A DNA stretch of 64,000 nucleotides from Butyrivibrio sp. AC2005 (GCF_000424145.1 NZ_KE384137.1:248001-312000); one strand, 5' to 3'; shown: positions 34,950 to 44,094, counted from the first letter of the stretch. Made by a program: numbers and translations. Notes: a model not told the origin generated them from the letters alone.

Positions 34950-36178
34950 AGACAGCTTGCCGCCTCTCCCGCTATATAGCCACTGGTCCATGCCCACTGA
35001 AGATTATATCCTCCACAGCGACCATCAACATCACATAATTCACCTACAACAAAAACTCCGGGGACAGACTTACTCTGCATCGTATCATCTAAATCCCCAA
35101 GGCTAATGCCGCCTTTTGTAACCTGCGCCTTTTTATAATCACCTGTACCGGAAATCTCTATTCTAAGATTTCTGTATTTATACAAAATACAGCTTACCAT
35201 AGAAGCTCCCACATTCCTGATTTTCATTCCTGCACTGATTTTCATGCGCTTTAGTATCATTTCATTTATATTAGAATTGCAGAAGCCATCCAGTAGTTCT
35301 CCAAGTTTTCGTTCTCCGGGAAGTTCAAGCATTGTTTTTACAAGATTATCAAATTCATCATCGTTATATCCAGGGAAGAAGTTGATTGAAGCCGTTACTG
35401 GTCTACCTTTTGACAGATGCCCTGCAACAACACCGGATGCCTGCATAACAGGGATACCTGATATTCCTTTTGATGTTATCTGAACCTCACCGTACTCAGC
35501 TGCTATAACTTCATCACCAATATAAAATGTCACATTTGCCAAAGCCCTAACACCACTATCCTTTGGTAAGGTATCATCCTCTGCATTAAGTGCAACAAGA
35601 GCAGGATAAGTATCCTTTTTTGACATCCCCAGCTTTTCACAAATATAGTACCCATCCCCGGTTGAACCGGTAGTTTTGGGTCCTGCCAGTCCACCCATCG
35701 AAAGTATGACTGCATCCCCACAATGGGAATCGGTAGATGTTCTTACAGTAAATGTACCGTCGTCTTCCTTTATTACCTCTTTTACCTGCTCATTAAAGCA
35801 GAATTCAACACCAAGTCTTTTGCATTCATTAACCAAAACCGAAACAACAGAATTAGCCTGTCCTGATATAGGATAAAGATATCCGTTTTCACTGATAATA
35901 ACAAGTCCCAAAGAGGTGAAAAAATCCGTTGCTTCCTTAACACCGAATCTTTTCAGCCAATTTTTCATCCTGCCCCTGGATTCAGAATTATAATCATCAG
36001 AAGACAAATTAAGATTAGCAAGATTGCATCTGCCATTACCGGTCATTGAGAGCTTCTTGCCACAGGAATCTGTTTTTTCAATTACGGTAACCAAAGCACC
36101 ATCTCTGGCAGCAGCTATTGCCGCACATAATCCGGATGCTCCGGCACCGGCTATAATCACCTTTTTTTCAAAAGACAC
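34946..36178 (-). CDS. HI0933/BaiN-family flavoprotein
   Basis: A 410-residue NAD(P)/FAD-dependent oxidoreductase: IIAGAGASGLCAAIAAARDGA at the start (FAD), KLSMTGNGRCNLAN, LGLVIISENGYLYPISGQA, ILSMGGLAGPKTTGSTGDGY, and the C-terminal GEXXDVDGxxGGYNLQWAW-type ending (VVGELCDVDGRCGGYNLQ). Family members include BaiN of bile-acid dehydroxylation, but most are uncharacterised and no bai genes are here. GTG 36178 follows the flippase stop by five bases with AAGGA upstream. Its stop overlaps the next gene by four bases. Confidence 0.88.
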   Translation of the reverse strand: MSFEKKVIIAGAGASGLCAAIAAARDGALVTVIEKTDSCGKKLSMTGNGRCNLANLNLSSDDYNSESRGRMKNWLKRFGVKEATDFFTSLGLVIISENGYLYPISGQANSVVSVLVNECKRLGVEFCFNEQVKEVIKEDDGTFTVRTSTDSHCGDAVILSMGGLAGPKTTGSTGDGYYICEKLGMSKKDTYPALVALNAEDDTLPKDSGVRALANVTFYIGDEVIAAEYGEVQITSKGISGIPVMQASGVVAGHLSKGRPVTASINFFPGYNDDEFDNLVKTMLELPGERKLGELLDGFCNSNINEMILKRMKISAGMKIRNVGASMVSCILYKYRNLRIEISGTGDYKKAQVTKGGISLGDLDDTMQSKSVPGVFVVGELCDVDGRCGGYNLQWAWTSGYIAGEAASCL

Positions 36179-36183
36179 TTGGC

Positions 36184-37806
36184 TTAGTTCCTTTCTCTTC
36201 CGATCTTGTCAGATAAAATAGCAAAATAATCGCCAAGGGGCATACGTTCAACCTCATATCTGTTAACGCTTCCAAGAACAATTAAAAGGACCATATAAAT
36301 AACAAAAGCAATTAATACTGCAATAATAAACGTAAGAATTTCACCAATTACATTAACAAGAAGCTTATCCAAAAGAAGCGCTACAAGCCCGGAAATCACT
36401 GCTGCAAGTAAGGGAAGAAGGATATTTCTTATCATCATAAGCTTCACATCAAGCATTACCTTTATCTCAAAAATACCAAGAATTCCCTGTACCACTAGCA
36501 TCGCAGCAAATGCGGCAATTGAAGCATGTATGCCAAAACCTCCCGCATATGACATTGCTATAAGAACGATAATGTGAACAACCACTCCAACGATGAGATT
36601 GCCGAGCATAACAACATTATTCTTAAGCTGCTTTAATAAAAATGACTGGAAAATTATTACTGCGCCCGGTATCACAACAGGAATAGCCAGAATCACCATG
36701 TAAACGCCTGCCTCATTGCTTTTTCCGAACACAACAGTATTAAAGGTGTTAGCAAGCATCATATGCCATATGACTACAGGGAATATGAGCATTGCTTCAA
36801 AATGAATAAGATGCTGGAGTCTTCCTCTGGCAGCTTTATAATCTTTTTTTACAATACTTACATGAACACCATACCAGGTTTTGACAAAAGGTATAGCTGT
36901 AATGAAAACAAAGAATATTACAACAGCAACGCACTGACCAATGTAAATACCCCAGTTGTTAATGTTGTTGTCATTAGGATGAAGCTTATATGCCACGTTT
37001 AAGTAAACACATTCATCAACAAATACAAGAATTCCGCAGGTTGCTGCAAAAAGACAATTAACAATAAGGTCATTTATGCATTCATTCTTATGATTATTGA
37101 CGATTTGCGTGCTTTCTTCAGCTATATCCTTAAGATCATTTCTTCGGAACAAATATACTATTGTAACAAAAATAAAACTGATCAGAGCGCTGAGCGAAAT
37201 GCCTATCGCTGCACCTATTGCACCATATGCCGGTGCAATATCATTTACATGCATAAGAGAATCCACTTTTTTCCCGTAGTCATATACAGCATGTGACATA
37301 AAAAACGTTGTAGCCAGCGTTATGACAGTAAGAATCGCATCAGAAATAACCGAAACCAGTGCATATCCTGCTCCGCTAAGGTACCCTCTCAAAACTCCCT
37401 GCAAGCTCAGAAACAAAAATGCAGGTGAAGCCAAAAGGAGTACATAAAAGCTTCGAGGAGAATGAAATACCAGATTAGCAAATACTATTGAAAGAGCTGC
37501 CATCAGGAAAGTAACAACAAGCCCTGTTACAAAGCTGATAATCATCAGCTGTTTGACATTTTTCTTAGCTGAAAGCACCTGTCCTCTGAACAGTCTGTTT
37601 CTAACCATCTCCCTTGTGGTAGTCTCAAAGGCACATATAAATACACAATAAGCTATCATGAAAAGCGAAATCGGTGCAGCCAAAAAGCCTACACCATCAG
37701 AACCGGTCATATCAAAGAACACAATTAAAAGTGCCATGATTGCCAAAATAAAAATCATTCCGGACGCAAGTACTACATCAGGTCTAATCTTAAACTTTTT
37801 ACTCAT
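36184..37806 (-). CDS. Polysaccharide/lipid-linked precursor flippase (MOP superfamily, SpoVB/MurJ-like)
   Basis: A 540-residue polytopic membrane protein with about 14 hydrophobic segments, typical of the MVF/polysaccharide-biosynthesis branch of the MOP exporters. The first helices read LASGMIFILAIMALLIVFF; RGYLSGAGYALVSVISD lies in the region typical of SpoVB-like flippases. It probably moves a lipid-linked glycan precursor across the membrane; which one is unknown. ATG 37806 (start MSKKFKIRP) with AAAGGG upstream is chosen; a longer frame reaches into ybeY. Its neighbours are ybeY and the BaiN-like gene. Confidence 0.82.
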   Translation of the reverse strand: MSKKFKIRPDVVLASGMIFILAIMALLIVFFDMTGSDGVGFLAAPISLFMIAYCVFICAFETTTREMVRNRLFRGQVLSAKKNVKQLMIISFVTGLVVTFLMAALSIVFANLVFHSPRSFYVLLLASPAFLFLSLQGVLRGYLSGAGYALVSVISDAILTVITLATTFFMSHAVYDYGKKVDSLMHVNDIAPAYGAIGAAIGISLSALISFIFVTIVYLFRRNDLKDIAEESTQIVNNHKNECINDLIVNCLFAATCGILVFVDECVYLNVAYKLHPNDNNINNWGIYIGQCVAVVIFFVFITAIPFVKTWYGVHVSIVKKDYKAARGRLQHLIHFEAMLIFPVVIWHMMLANTFNTVVFGKSNEAGVYMVILAIPVVIPGAVIIFQSFLLKQLKNNVVMLGNLIVGVVVHIIVLIAMSYAGGFGIHASIAAFAAMLVVQGILGIFEIKVMLDVKLMMIRNILLPLLAAVISGLVALLLDKLLVNVIGEILTFIIAVLIAFVIYMVLLIVLGSVNRYEVERMPLGDYFAILSDKIGRERN

Positions 37807-37825
37807 ACCTCTCACCCTTTTGCAC

Positions 37826-38329
37826 TTAATCTCTAGTGATATTAAGTGTCTGCAAAACTTTTTCCTGTTTCCCCTCCATAACAGCAGCCTCATCAGGCTC
37901 CATATGATCATATCCGCACAGATGAAGCATTGAATGAGCGACAAGGAACGCAAATTCCCTTAGCTCACTATGTCCATATTCTTCAGCCTGTTCCCTTACA
38001 CGCTTCTCATTGATAACAATATCCCCAAGGAAAACAAGGCCGCTTTCAGGATCGATAATATCTATCCTCTGATCCCCTTCAGCAACAGAAAAATCTCCCG
38101 GTGTATCATACTCAATATTGGGAAATGATAATACATCAGTAGCTGAATCAATTTCCCGAAATTCAGCATTCATCTCCCTTATACCATCATCGTCAGTTAT
38201 AAGGAGACTTATCTGAACGTCAAATGGGCAACCTTCGCTTTTTAATACTTCAGCTGCCACTTTTTTTGCCACCTCTTCAATATCAAAAGAAAAGACAGCA
38301 TCCACTTCATTATCAACGAAGAAAATCAT
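37826..38329 (-). CDS. ybeY: Endoribonuclease YbeY (rRNA maturation factor)
   Basis: This 167-residue zinc metalloprotein takes part in 16S rRNA 3'-end maturation and ribosome quality control. The central REIDSATDVLSFP and LGDIVINEKRVREQAEEYG blocks precede the zinc motif HSMLHLCGYDH near the C-terminus. Its start overlaps the PgpH-like gene's end by 17 bases, with GGAG inside that gene, so the two are probably translationally coupled. The order phoH - HD protein - ybeY is a common Firmicutes arrangement. Confidence 0.96.
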   Translation of the reverse strand: MIFFVDNEVDAVFSFDIEEVAKKVAAEVLKSEGCPFDVQISLLITDDDGIREMNAEFREIDSATDVLSFPNIEYDTPGDFSVAEGDQRIDIIDPESGLVFLGDIVINEKRVREQAEEYGHSELREFAFLVAHSMLHLCGYDHMEPDEAAVMEGKQEKVLQTLNITRD

Positions 38330-39557
38330 AATAGAGCTTCTCCTTTTTCATAAGCTTCTTCATACGCTCTAACTCATAGAGTGAAATATCGTAATCATAG
38401 AGCTCTCTGTTTTCCATCTTGTGAAGGAAAATCTTATCAATCAGCTCATCATAATTTATTTTAGTATCTTTATTCTTTTCAAACAAATATGTTATGGAAG
38501 CTATAAGTGTCTCACACATATAAATTATAGCTGATTCCTTTGAAAGAGGCTTTGTTTTATCGTTTTCAATATATTCCTTCAGGTAACTGACAGCTTCCTC
38601 GGGAAAATTATTCTCAAAGTAAAAATGCTTCACATCAGCCCAGGATTTGGAGCCGTCTATAACACCGATTTTATAATAATATGACATAGTCTTGACAGCT
38701 CTGGCATTTAAGCCTAAATCAAGAGCAATTCTCTCAGACAAATAAGCTATATGGATTGCCCTAAAATATGCATCCTTGTCAGTTTCCTTAAGCTGTACCA
38801 AAAGCGGATATTCCGTATCATTAATATCCATATATCTGTCATTACTTTTTCTGATAACATAAATACCGAAAATATTAAGTAAAACAAGCATTAATATCGA
38901 GCTGATAATAATATTTACAAATGGCGCAATCAGCATTGTGACTGAAAAAGTACGATTCTGGAATAATATGTCATACGCTATAAGGAGCGTAAATAAAAGT
39001 GCCATTGAAATAAAAAGCGGCACTCCGATTTTTGTGGTCTCAGTCAAATCGCGTAAAAGGACAAGAATTACAGTACCTGACAAGAAATAAACAAAAAATT
39101 CCGAATAGCTTCCTTCCTTTTCCAGCAGCACTGAAAACATTACAAGCATAGAACCTGAAAAAAGGCCTATCTCATTTGTCGAAAACAACCCAAGCAACAG
39201 AAAAACAAATAAAAATGGCCATACCTCAGCAGTGATCAATGGCAAAAACATTGACATAATCAGAGCCGCATAATATGAGAACACAAATCTGTTTCTTTTC
39301 TGTCCGTTGTCATAGGCAAAAAGCCCTCTTACAGTTGCATCATTCAACATATATATTAGAATACCGCCACACAAAAATCCCGTGAACGTATTCCTGATTA
39401 TTACTTCTATATCCAGCTTATATAAAAATGAAAATAACAAAAGGATAAGTCCGGTCACAAAAAATATTGATCCGAAGAAGAATCTCATAGGGCCTTCATT
39501 TTTATCAAAAATAGAAGTAATCACCTTATTATCCTTATATTCGTTTGTATTCTCCAT
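38313..39557 (-). CDS. PgpH-like membrane protein with degenerate HD domain
   Basis: A 414-residue protein: about eight hydrophobic segments (28-235) and a cytoplasmic C-terminal domain (about 245-414) that follows the HD domain of PgpH/YqfF cyclic-di-AMP phosphodiesterases in order and spacing. YPLLVQLKETDKDAYFRAI matches 'HPLL..L....PGTYHHS', KPLSKESAIIYMCETL matches 'P.TKEAA..MLADSVEA', and the helical tail also fits. The metal ligands are lost: YYHDIGK is YYYKIGV (293-299), the first His position is Arg/Ala, HHGT is absent and the late Asp is Glu. The large N-terminal extracellular domain is also missing. It lies between phoH and ybeY, the usual pgpH locus. Confidence 0.72.
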   Translation of the reverse strand: MENTNEYKDNKVITSIFDKNEGPMRFFFGSIFFVTGLILLLFSFLYKLDIEVIIRNTFTGFLCGGILIYMLNDATVRGLFAYDNGQKRNRFVFSYYAALIMSMFLPLITAEVWPFLFVFLLLGLFSTNEIGLFSGSMLVMFSVLLEKEGSYSEFFVYFLSGTVILVLLRDLTETTKIGVPLFISMALLFTLLIAYDILFQNRTFSVTMLIAPFVNIIISSILMLVLLNIFGIYVIRKSNDRYMDINDTEYPLLVQLKETDKDAYFRAIHIAYLSERIALDLGLNARAVKTMSYYYKIGVIDGSKSWADVKHFYFENNFPEEAVSYLKEYIENDKTKPLSKESAIIYMCETLIASITYLFEKNKDTKINYDELIDKIFLHKMENRELYDYDISLYELERMKKLMKKEKLYYDFLR

Positions 39558-39560
39558 GAT

Positions 39561-40589
39561 TTAATGTCTTTCCCGTTTTTTTACAGCTCTTTTTTTGACC
39601 TCGTTGGTCTTGGATTTTTCAAAATCCTCATATGCCTTTACGATTTGTTGAACAAGAGGATGTCGCACAACATCCCTGCTTGTAAGATTGCAAAAGGCTA
39701 TATCATCAATCTTCTTAAGTACAACCGAAGCAATGTCAAGACCTGACTTGGTATCTGCCGGTAAATCCTTCTGTGACGAATCGCCTGTAATTATTACTTT
39801 TGACCCAAATCCAATTCTCGTAAGAAACATCTTCATCTGAGCAGGAGTCGTGTTCTGTGCCTCGTCCAAAATAATAAAAGCATTATCAAGTGTTCTTCCG
39901 CGCATATAGGCCAGGGGCGCTACCTCGATCAAACCTTTTTCCATGTTTTTTACAAAATTATCAGCACCCATAATCTGATATAGTGCATCATACAAGGGCC
40001 TTAGATAAGGATCTACCTTGCTCTGCAAATCTCCCGGCAAAAAGCCGAGCTTTTCTCCGGCTTCAATCGCAGGTCTTGTAAGGATAATCCTTTCAACTTC
40101 ACCCTTTTGAAAAGCTGTTATAGCCATAGCCATTCCAAGGTATGTCTTACCGGTACCTGCAGGGCCAAGTCCAAACACTATCATTTTATTTCTGATAGCA
40201 TCAACATACTTTTTCTGTCCAAGGGTTTTTGGTTTAATAGGCTTCCCATTAACAGTATGGCATATAACATCCCCATCGATTTCAGTAAGGACATGACCTG
40301 AAGCCTCTTCTTCGTCCTCAGAAGGATCGTTCTTCAGAGAGATAGCATAGTCCACACTCTGTTCTTCAATCTCGGAACCTGTTACCGAAAGTCCTGCCAG
40401 TTCGCTGATAATATCGTAAGCCTTACTAACACTGTCACTTGTGCCGATAATGTGAAGCTCACCACTTCTGTCGATTATCTCAACCTTAAGATTATCTTCT
40501 ATCTTGCGTATGTATTTATCATGCTGTCCGAAAATGCTTTGCATTTCCTCAATACCAAGGTGCATGGTTTTCTCAGTAATATTACTCAT
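39561..40589 (-). CDS. phoH: PhoH-like ATPase
   Basis: A 342-residue P-loop ATPase of the PhoH family. An N-terminal small domain (about 1-95, KH-like pattern) precedes GPAGTGKTYLGMAMA (Walker A), LTRPAIEAGEKLGFLPGDL, IILDEAQNTTPAQMKMFLTR (Walker B) and ITGDSSQKDLP. It is linked to RNA metabolism by its constant association with ybeY. Its start overlaps the rlmH end by four bases; the PgpH-like gene follows after three bases. Confidence 0.95.
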   Translation of the reverse strand: MSNITEKTMHLGIEEMQSIFGQHDKYIRKIEDNLKVEIIDRSGELHIIGTSDSVSKAYDIISELAGLSVTGSEIEEQSVDYAISLKNDPSEDEEEASGHVLTEIDGDVICHTVNGKPIKPKTLGQKKYVDAIRNKMIVFGLGPAGTGKTYLGMAMAITAFQKGEVERIILTRPAIEAGEKLGFLPGDLQSKVDPYLRPLYDALYQIMGADNFVKNMEKGLIEVAPLAYMRGRTLDNAFIILDEAQNTTPAQMKMFLTRIGFGSKVIITGDSSQKDLPADTKSGLDIASVVLKKIDDIAFCNLTSRDVVRHPLVQQIVKAYEDFEKSKTNEVKKRAVKKRERH

Positions 40590-41068
40590 TTATGATATGG
40601 TTCTCCATTAATAATTCTGTATGCACGATAAATCTGCTCAAGCAGAATTACGCGCATCATCTGATGAGGAAATGTCATGTCGGAAAAACTAAGCTTTCTG
40701 TCACATGTCCTAAGAACCTCATCTGATAGTCCAAGCGAACCTCCGATTACAAACTGCATTCTGCTGCAGCCCTGAACACTCTCACTTTGAATAACATCAG
40801 CAAAGCCTGTTGATGAAAAGCGTTTACCATCAATAGCAAGAGCAAATTTAAGAGCTTTGGGATCAAGATGCTTTAACAGCTTCTGTCCCTCCTTATCCTT
40901 TATCTGCTTTTCAACTGATTCAGGAGCATTGTCAGGAGTCTTCTCGTCCTGAACTTCAATTATTTCCAGTTTGCAGTATCTTGAAAGTCTCTTGGAATAT
41001 TCTGAAATAGCATCATTCCAATATTTCTCTTTTATCTTCCCGACACAGAGAATATCAATAGCTATCAA
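40586..41068 (-). CDS. rlmH: 23S rRNA pseudouridine-1915 N3-methyltransferase
   Basis: A SPOUT-class methyltransferase of 160 residues that methylates pseudouridine 1915 of 23S rRNA using SAM. ILCVGKIKEKYWNDAISEY, FVIGGSLGLSDEVLR (SAM knot) and SDMTFPHQMMRVILLEQIYR with the final GEPYHK are diagnostic, and the length is standard. It overlaps both neighbours by four bases. Confidence 0.97.
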   Translation of the reverse strand: MIAIDILCVGKIKEKYWNDAISEYSKRLSRYCKLEIIEVQDEKTPDNAPESVEKQIKDKEGQKLLKHLDPKALKFALAIDGKRFSSTGFADVIQSESVQGCSRMQFVIGGSLGLSDEVLRTCDRKLSFSDMTFPHQMMRVILLEQIYRAYRIINGEPYHK

Positions 41069-41553
41069 TTTTCATCTCCAAATAATTTAGTGTAAAATCC
41101 GTCAATAAAGGAATCTATAAGATCTTCATTGACATTAACAAATTGTTTTGAAATTCTTTTCTTTATATATTCTGTACGCTTGAAGTATAGATCTTCCTTA
41201 TCGGTAAGCTGTTCATATACTTCATCATCGTCGTACATATGCTCTGCAATTACATCAGCTGTAAGCTCTTCATCGCAAAATGCACTGATTTTATCCAATA
41301 CAGTATCCTCTTCAGCTGCTTTTCCCTTGAATATTTTATAGCTTCTTACAGCTAAAATCCCCATAACAAAAAACAGCACAAACAGAGCTCCCATAACTCC
41401 GCATGTGAGGTATTTATTAAACATAGGCATGTTTAGTGGATTTTTAATTAGAAAAAAGATGTCCCCAGCAAGACCAATAGTCCCAACAGTTATGAGCATA
41501 ATACCGGAGGACTGATTGTCTTCGGCTTTTTGCGCACTACTTTGATATACCAT
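41065..41553 (-). CDS. Small two-helix membrane protein, unknown function
   Basis: This protein of 162 residues has two hydrophobic segments (about 16-36 and 50-70) and an acidic cytoplasmic C-terminal region rich in Asp and Glu (EEDTVLDKISAFCDEELTAD). I recognise no domain. It is the first gene of the tightly overlapping rlmH-phoH-ybeY run and starts right beside the palindromic repeat pair, so a promoter may lie in or near the repeat. The reading frame is supported by its four-base overlap with rlmH and by ordinary codon use. Confidence 0.7.
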   Translation of the reverse strand: MVYQSSAQKAEDNQSSGIMLITVGTIGLAGDIFFLIKNPLNMPMFNKYLTCGVMGALFVLFFVMGILAVRSYKIFKGKAAEEDTVLDKISAFCDEELTADVIAEHMYDDDEVYEQLTDKEDLYFKRTEYIKKRISKQFVNVNEDLIDSFIDGFYTKLFGDEN

Positions 41554-41559
41554 ATACCT

Positions 41560-41726
41560 CCCTCATCCGGCGCTACGCGCCACCTTCCCCCTCATAAAGG
41601 GGGAAGGCAATTTTATTTTTTCTCATCCTTTACTTAATCTATAGTCTTCCACATAATAGGAATCCATACTTTATCTAAAGTCTTCCCCCTCTGGGGGAAG
41701 ATGTCACCGAAGGTGACAGATGAAGG
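41560..41726. repeat. Inverted pair of GC-rich palindromic repeats
   Basis: Unit A (41560-41608) reads CCTCATCCG, a GGCGC-TA-CGCGCC-like palindrome, CACCTTCCCCC, loop, GGGGGAAGG. Unit B (41680-41726) is the same unit on the other strand, with GTCACC/GGTGAC as its variable palindrome. They flank 71 bases of AT-rich DNA with no coding signal. Unit B ends one base before the nfnB stop codon. A third copy lies at 28934-29053. The hairpins may also act as terminators. Confidence 0.8.
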
Positions 41727-41727
41727 T

Positions 41728-43119
41728 TTATTTATTAGAAAGATACTCGTCGATACCCTTAGCTGCAGCTTTACCTGCACCCATTGCGAGAATAACAGTA
41801 GCAGCTCCGGTAACAGCATCTCCACCTGCAAAGACACCGTCCTTAGAGGTCTTACCGTTCTCCTCATCGGCAACGATACATCTTCTTCTGTTTACCTCAA
41901 GACCATCTGTAGTACTTGAAATAAGCGGATTAGGACTTGTTCCGAGAGACATAATAACTGCATCACATTCAATCTCGAACTCTGATCCGGGAACTTCAAC
42001 AGGGCTTCTTCTGCCGCTCTCGTCAGGCTCACCAAGCTCCATCCTAATGCATCTACAGCCTCTTACCCAGCCATCCTCATTCTCAAGGATTTCAACAGGA
42101 TTGCAAAGAAGATCAAAAATGATTCCTTCCTGTTTAGCATGCTCAACTTCTTCTTTTCTTGCAGGAAGTTCTTCTTCACTACGTCTGTAAACAATATGAA
42201 CCTCAGCTCCGAGACGAAGTGCTGTTCTGGCTGCATCCATCGCAACGTTACCGCCACCTACAACTACACATTTCTTAGGTCTCATAATAGGAGTTGTGCT
42301 ATCCTCTGAAAATGCCTTCATCAGATTGCTTCTTGTGAGGAATTCATTAGCTGAGAATACACCAAGAGCCTGCTCTCCGGGAATGTTCATGAATCTCGGA
42401 AGTCCTGCACCTGAACCGATAAATACAGCTTCAAAGCCCTCGTTTTTCATAAGAGAATCAATTGTAACAGATTTTCCAATTACAACGTCCTTCTCAATTT
42501 TAACTCCGAGTGACTCAACATTTTCAATTTCCTTTTTAACAACCGCATCCTTAGGAAGACGGAATTCAGGAATACCATAAACAAGCACGCCGCCTGCCTC
42601 ATGAAGTGCCTCAAAAATAGTTACGTCATAACCCATTCTTGCAAGATCACCTGCACAAGTAAGACCTGCAGGACCTGAACCTATAATAGCAACCTTCTTC
42701 CCCTTCTTTTCCTTAGCACCCTGAGGTTTAATTCCTCTTTCTCTTGCTGTATCAGCAACAAATCTCTCAAGCTTACCAATAGAAACAGCCTCGCCTTTAA
42801 TACCGCGAACGCATTTTCCTTCACACTGGCTCTCCTGCGGGCAAACACGGCCACATACTGCAGGAAGTGCACTGGATTCGCTGATAGTCTGATAAGCCTT
42901 CTCAACATCTCCTTCCTTAAGCTCCTGAATGAACTTAGGAATATTAATAGAAACGGGACATCCCTGAACACACTGAGGATTAGGGCAGTTAAGACATCTT
43001 GTTGCCTCGTCTACTGCTTCCTGTTCGTTGTATCCCAAGCATACTTCTTCAAAATTGGTAGCGCGAACCTTCGCATCCTGCTCGCGAACCGGAACTCTCG
43101 TCCAAACATCTTGTGCCAT
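41728..43119 (-). CDS. nfnB: NADPH-dependent ferredoxin oxidoreductase large subunit (NfnB / GltD-like)
   Basis: A 463-residue iron-sulfur flavoprotein. The N-terminal cluster motifs CLNCPNPQCVQGCPVSINIP and CGRVCPQESQCEGKCVRG hold two 4Fe-4S centres; AIIGSGPAGLTCAGDLARMG binds FAD and VVGGGNVAMDAARTALRLG binds NADPH; GVFAGGDAVTGAATVILAMG ends the fold. With the adjacent NfnA homologue it probably forms the electron-bifurcating NADH/ferredoxin:NADP oxidoreductase. Annotation as glutamate synthase small subunit is common but less likely, because no large subunit is nearby. ATG 43119 has GGAG six bases upstream. Confidence 0.85.
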   Translation of the reverse strand: MAQDVWTRVPVREQDAKVRATNFEEVCLGYNEQEAVDEATRCLNCPNPQCVQGCPVSINIPKFIQELKEGDVEKAYQTISESSALPAVCGRVCPQESQCEGKCVRGIKGEAVSIGKLERFVADTARERGIKPQGAKEKKGKKVAIIGSGPAGLTCAGDLARMGYDVTIFEALHEAGGVLVYGIPEFRLPKDAVVKKEIENVESLGVKIEKDVVIGKSVTIDSLMKNEGFEAVFIGSGAGLPRFMNIPGEQALGVFSANEFLTRSNLMKAFSEDSTTPIMRPKKCVVVGGGNVAMDAARTALRLGAEVHIVYRRSEEELPARKEEVEHAKQEGIIFDLLCNPVEILENEDGWVRGCRCIRMELGEPDESGRRSPVEVPGSEFEIECDAVIMSLGTSPNPLISSTTDGLEVNRRRCIVADEENGKTSKDGVFAGGDAVTGAATVILAMGAGKAAAKGIDEYLSNK

Positions 43120-43173
43120 TTTTATCTCCAATCTGTAATAATTCCGAGTTTTGACTCTGAAAAATCTCCTACT

Positions 43174-44049
43174 TTAGTTGCAGTGGCCGCATCCGCCATG
43201 ATGAGTATCGCCTTCCTGCTCTTTAAGTGCAAGACGACCTTCCTCTGTCTGATAAAGTCTCATACGTTTCATGGCCTGATCAAAATCAACCTCATGTCCA
43301 TCAAACTCAGGACCGTCAACGCAGGCAAACTTAACCTTGCCACCAACTGTAAGACGACAAGCACCACACATTCCGGTACCGTCAACCATGATAGTATTCA
43401 TGCTGACAATTGTAGGAATGCCCAGTTCCTTTGTGAGTTTACATACAAACTTCATCATGATCATGGGGCCGATTGCTACACAATGATCATAGCGTTTTCC
43501 TTCATCATAGAGATCCTGAAGGCACTTTGTAACCATACCCTCTCTGCCATATGAACCATCATCAGTTGTAACATAAAGGTTACATACGCTCTTAAATCTC
43601 TCCTCAAGAATTACAAGATCCTTGTTCTTTGCACCGATAATAACGTCACAATCAACGCCGTGCTCCTTAAGCCATTTAGCCTGAGGATAAACAGGTGCAG
43701 TACCAACACCACCTGCTATAAATACAATCTTCTTTTTCTTTAGTTCTTCCAAATCTTCACTGCAAAGATCTGAAGCATTTCCAAGCGGTCCTACCACATC
43801 GGCAAGTGTATCTCCTGCCTTCTTGCGGCAAATTTTACGTGATTCAGCACCAAGTGCCTGAACAACAAGCTCTACAGTTCCTTTTTCTCTGTCATAGTCG
43901 CAGATAGTAAGCGGAATACGCTCTCCATCCTCTTCAGCACGAACAATAAGGAATTGTCCGGGCAAACATGTGCCGGCTACGCGGGGAGCTTCTACGATAA
44001 GCTGATGTATATTCGCAGCTAGCTCATTAGCCTCTAAAATTTTGAACAT
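43174..44049 (-). CDS. nfnA: NAD-binding small subunit of NfnAB (SudB-like)
   Basis: A ferredoxin-NADP reductase-fold protein of 291 residues: N-terminal FAD domain with PGQFLIVRAEEDGERIPLT, NAD-binding region FIAGGVGTAPVYPQAKWL, then a 2Fe-2S site formed by CGACRLTVGGKVKFACVDGP. The C-terminus ends in an unusual HHGGCGHCN stretch that could bind a metal. It is transcribed just ahead of nfnB, from the promoter at 44095-44123, with AGGAGG before ATG 44049. Known NfnAB couples ferredoxin, NADH and NADP; sulfide dehydrogenase is an alternative name for the same family. Confidence 0.87.
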   Translation of the reverse strand: MFKILEANELAANIHQLIVEAPRVAGTCLPGQFLIVRAEEDGERIPLTICDYDREKGTVELVVQALGAESRKICRKKAGDTLADVVGPLGNASDLCSEDLEELKKKKIVFIAGGVGTAPVYPQAKWLKEHGVDCDVIIGAKNKDLVILEERFKSVCNLYVTTDDGSYGREGMVTKCLQDLYDEGKRYDHCVAIGPMIMMKFVCKLTKELGIPTIVSMNTIMVDGTGMCGACRLTVGGKVKFACVDGPEFDGHEVDFDQAMKRMRLYQTEEGRLALKEQEGDTHHGGCGHCN

Positions 44050-44094
44050 TGCTCTCCTCCTGAATATAATTTCTCAAAAATCTATATGATAAAA

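Noticed and set aside
34946-36178. Bile-acid 7-dehydroxylation gene baiN
   Set aside because: Only family similarity; no other bai genes are present.
37807-37953. Longer N-terminus for the flippase
   Set aside because: The extra 49 codons overlap ybeY, are unlike the family and lack a ribosome site; ATG 37806 fits better.
41560-41726. CRISPR array
   Set aside because: Only two units, in opposite orientation, each an internal palindrome, with no regular spacers and no cas genes.
41720-42190. + strand frame of 156 codons opposite nfnB
   Set aside because: Antisense of a well-conserved gene; starts in the repeat element and has no ribosome site.
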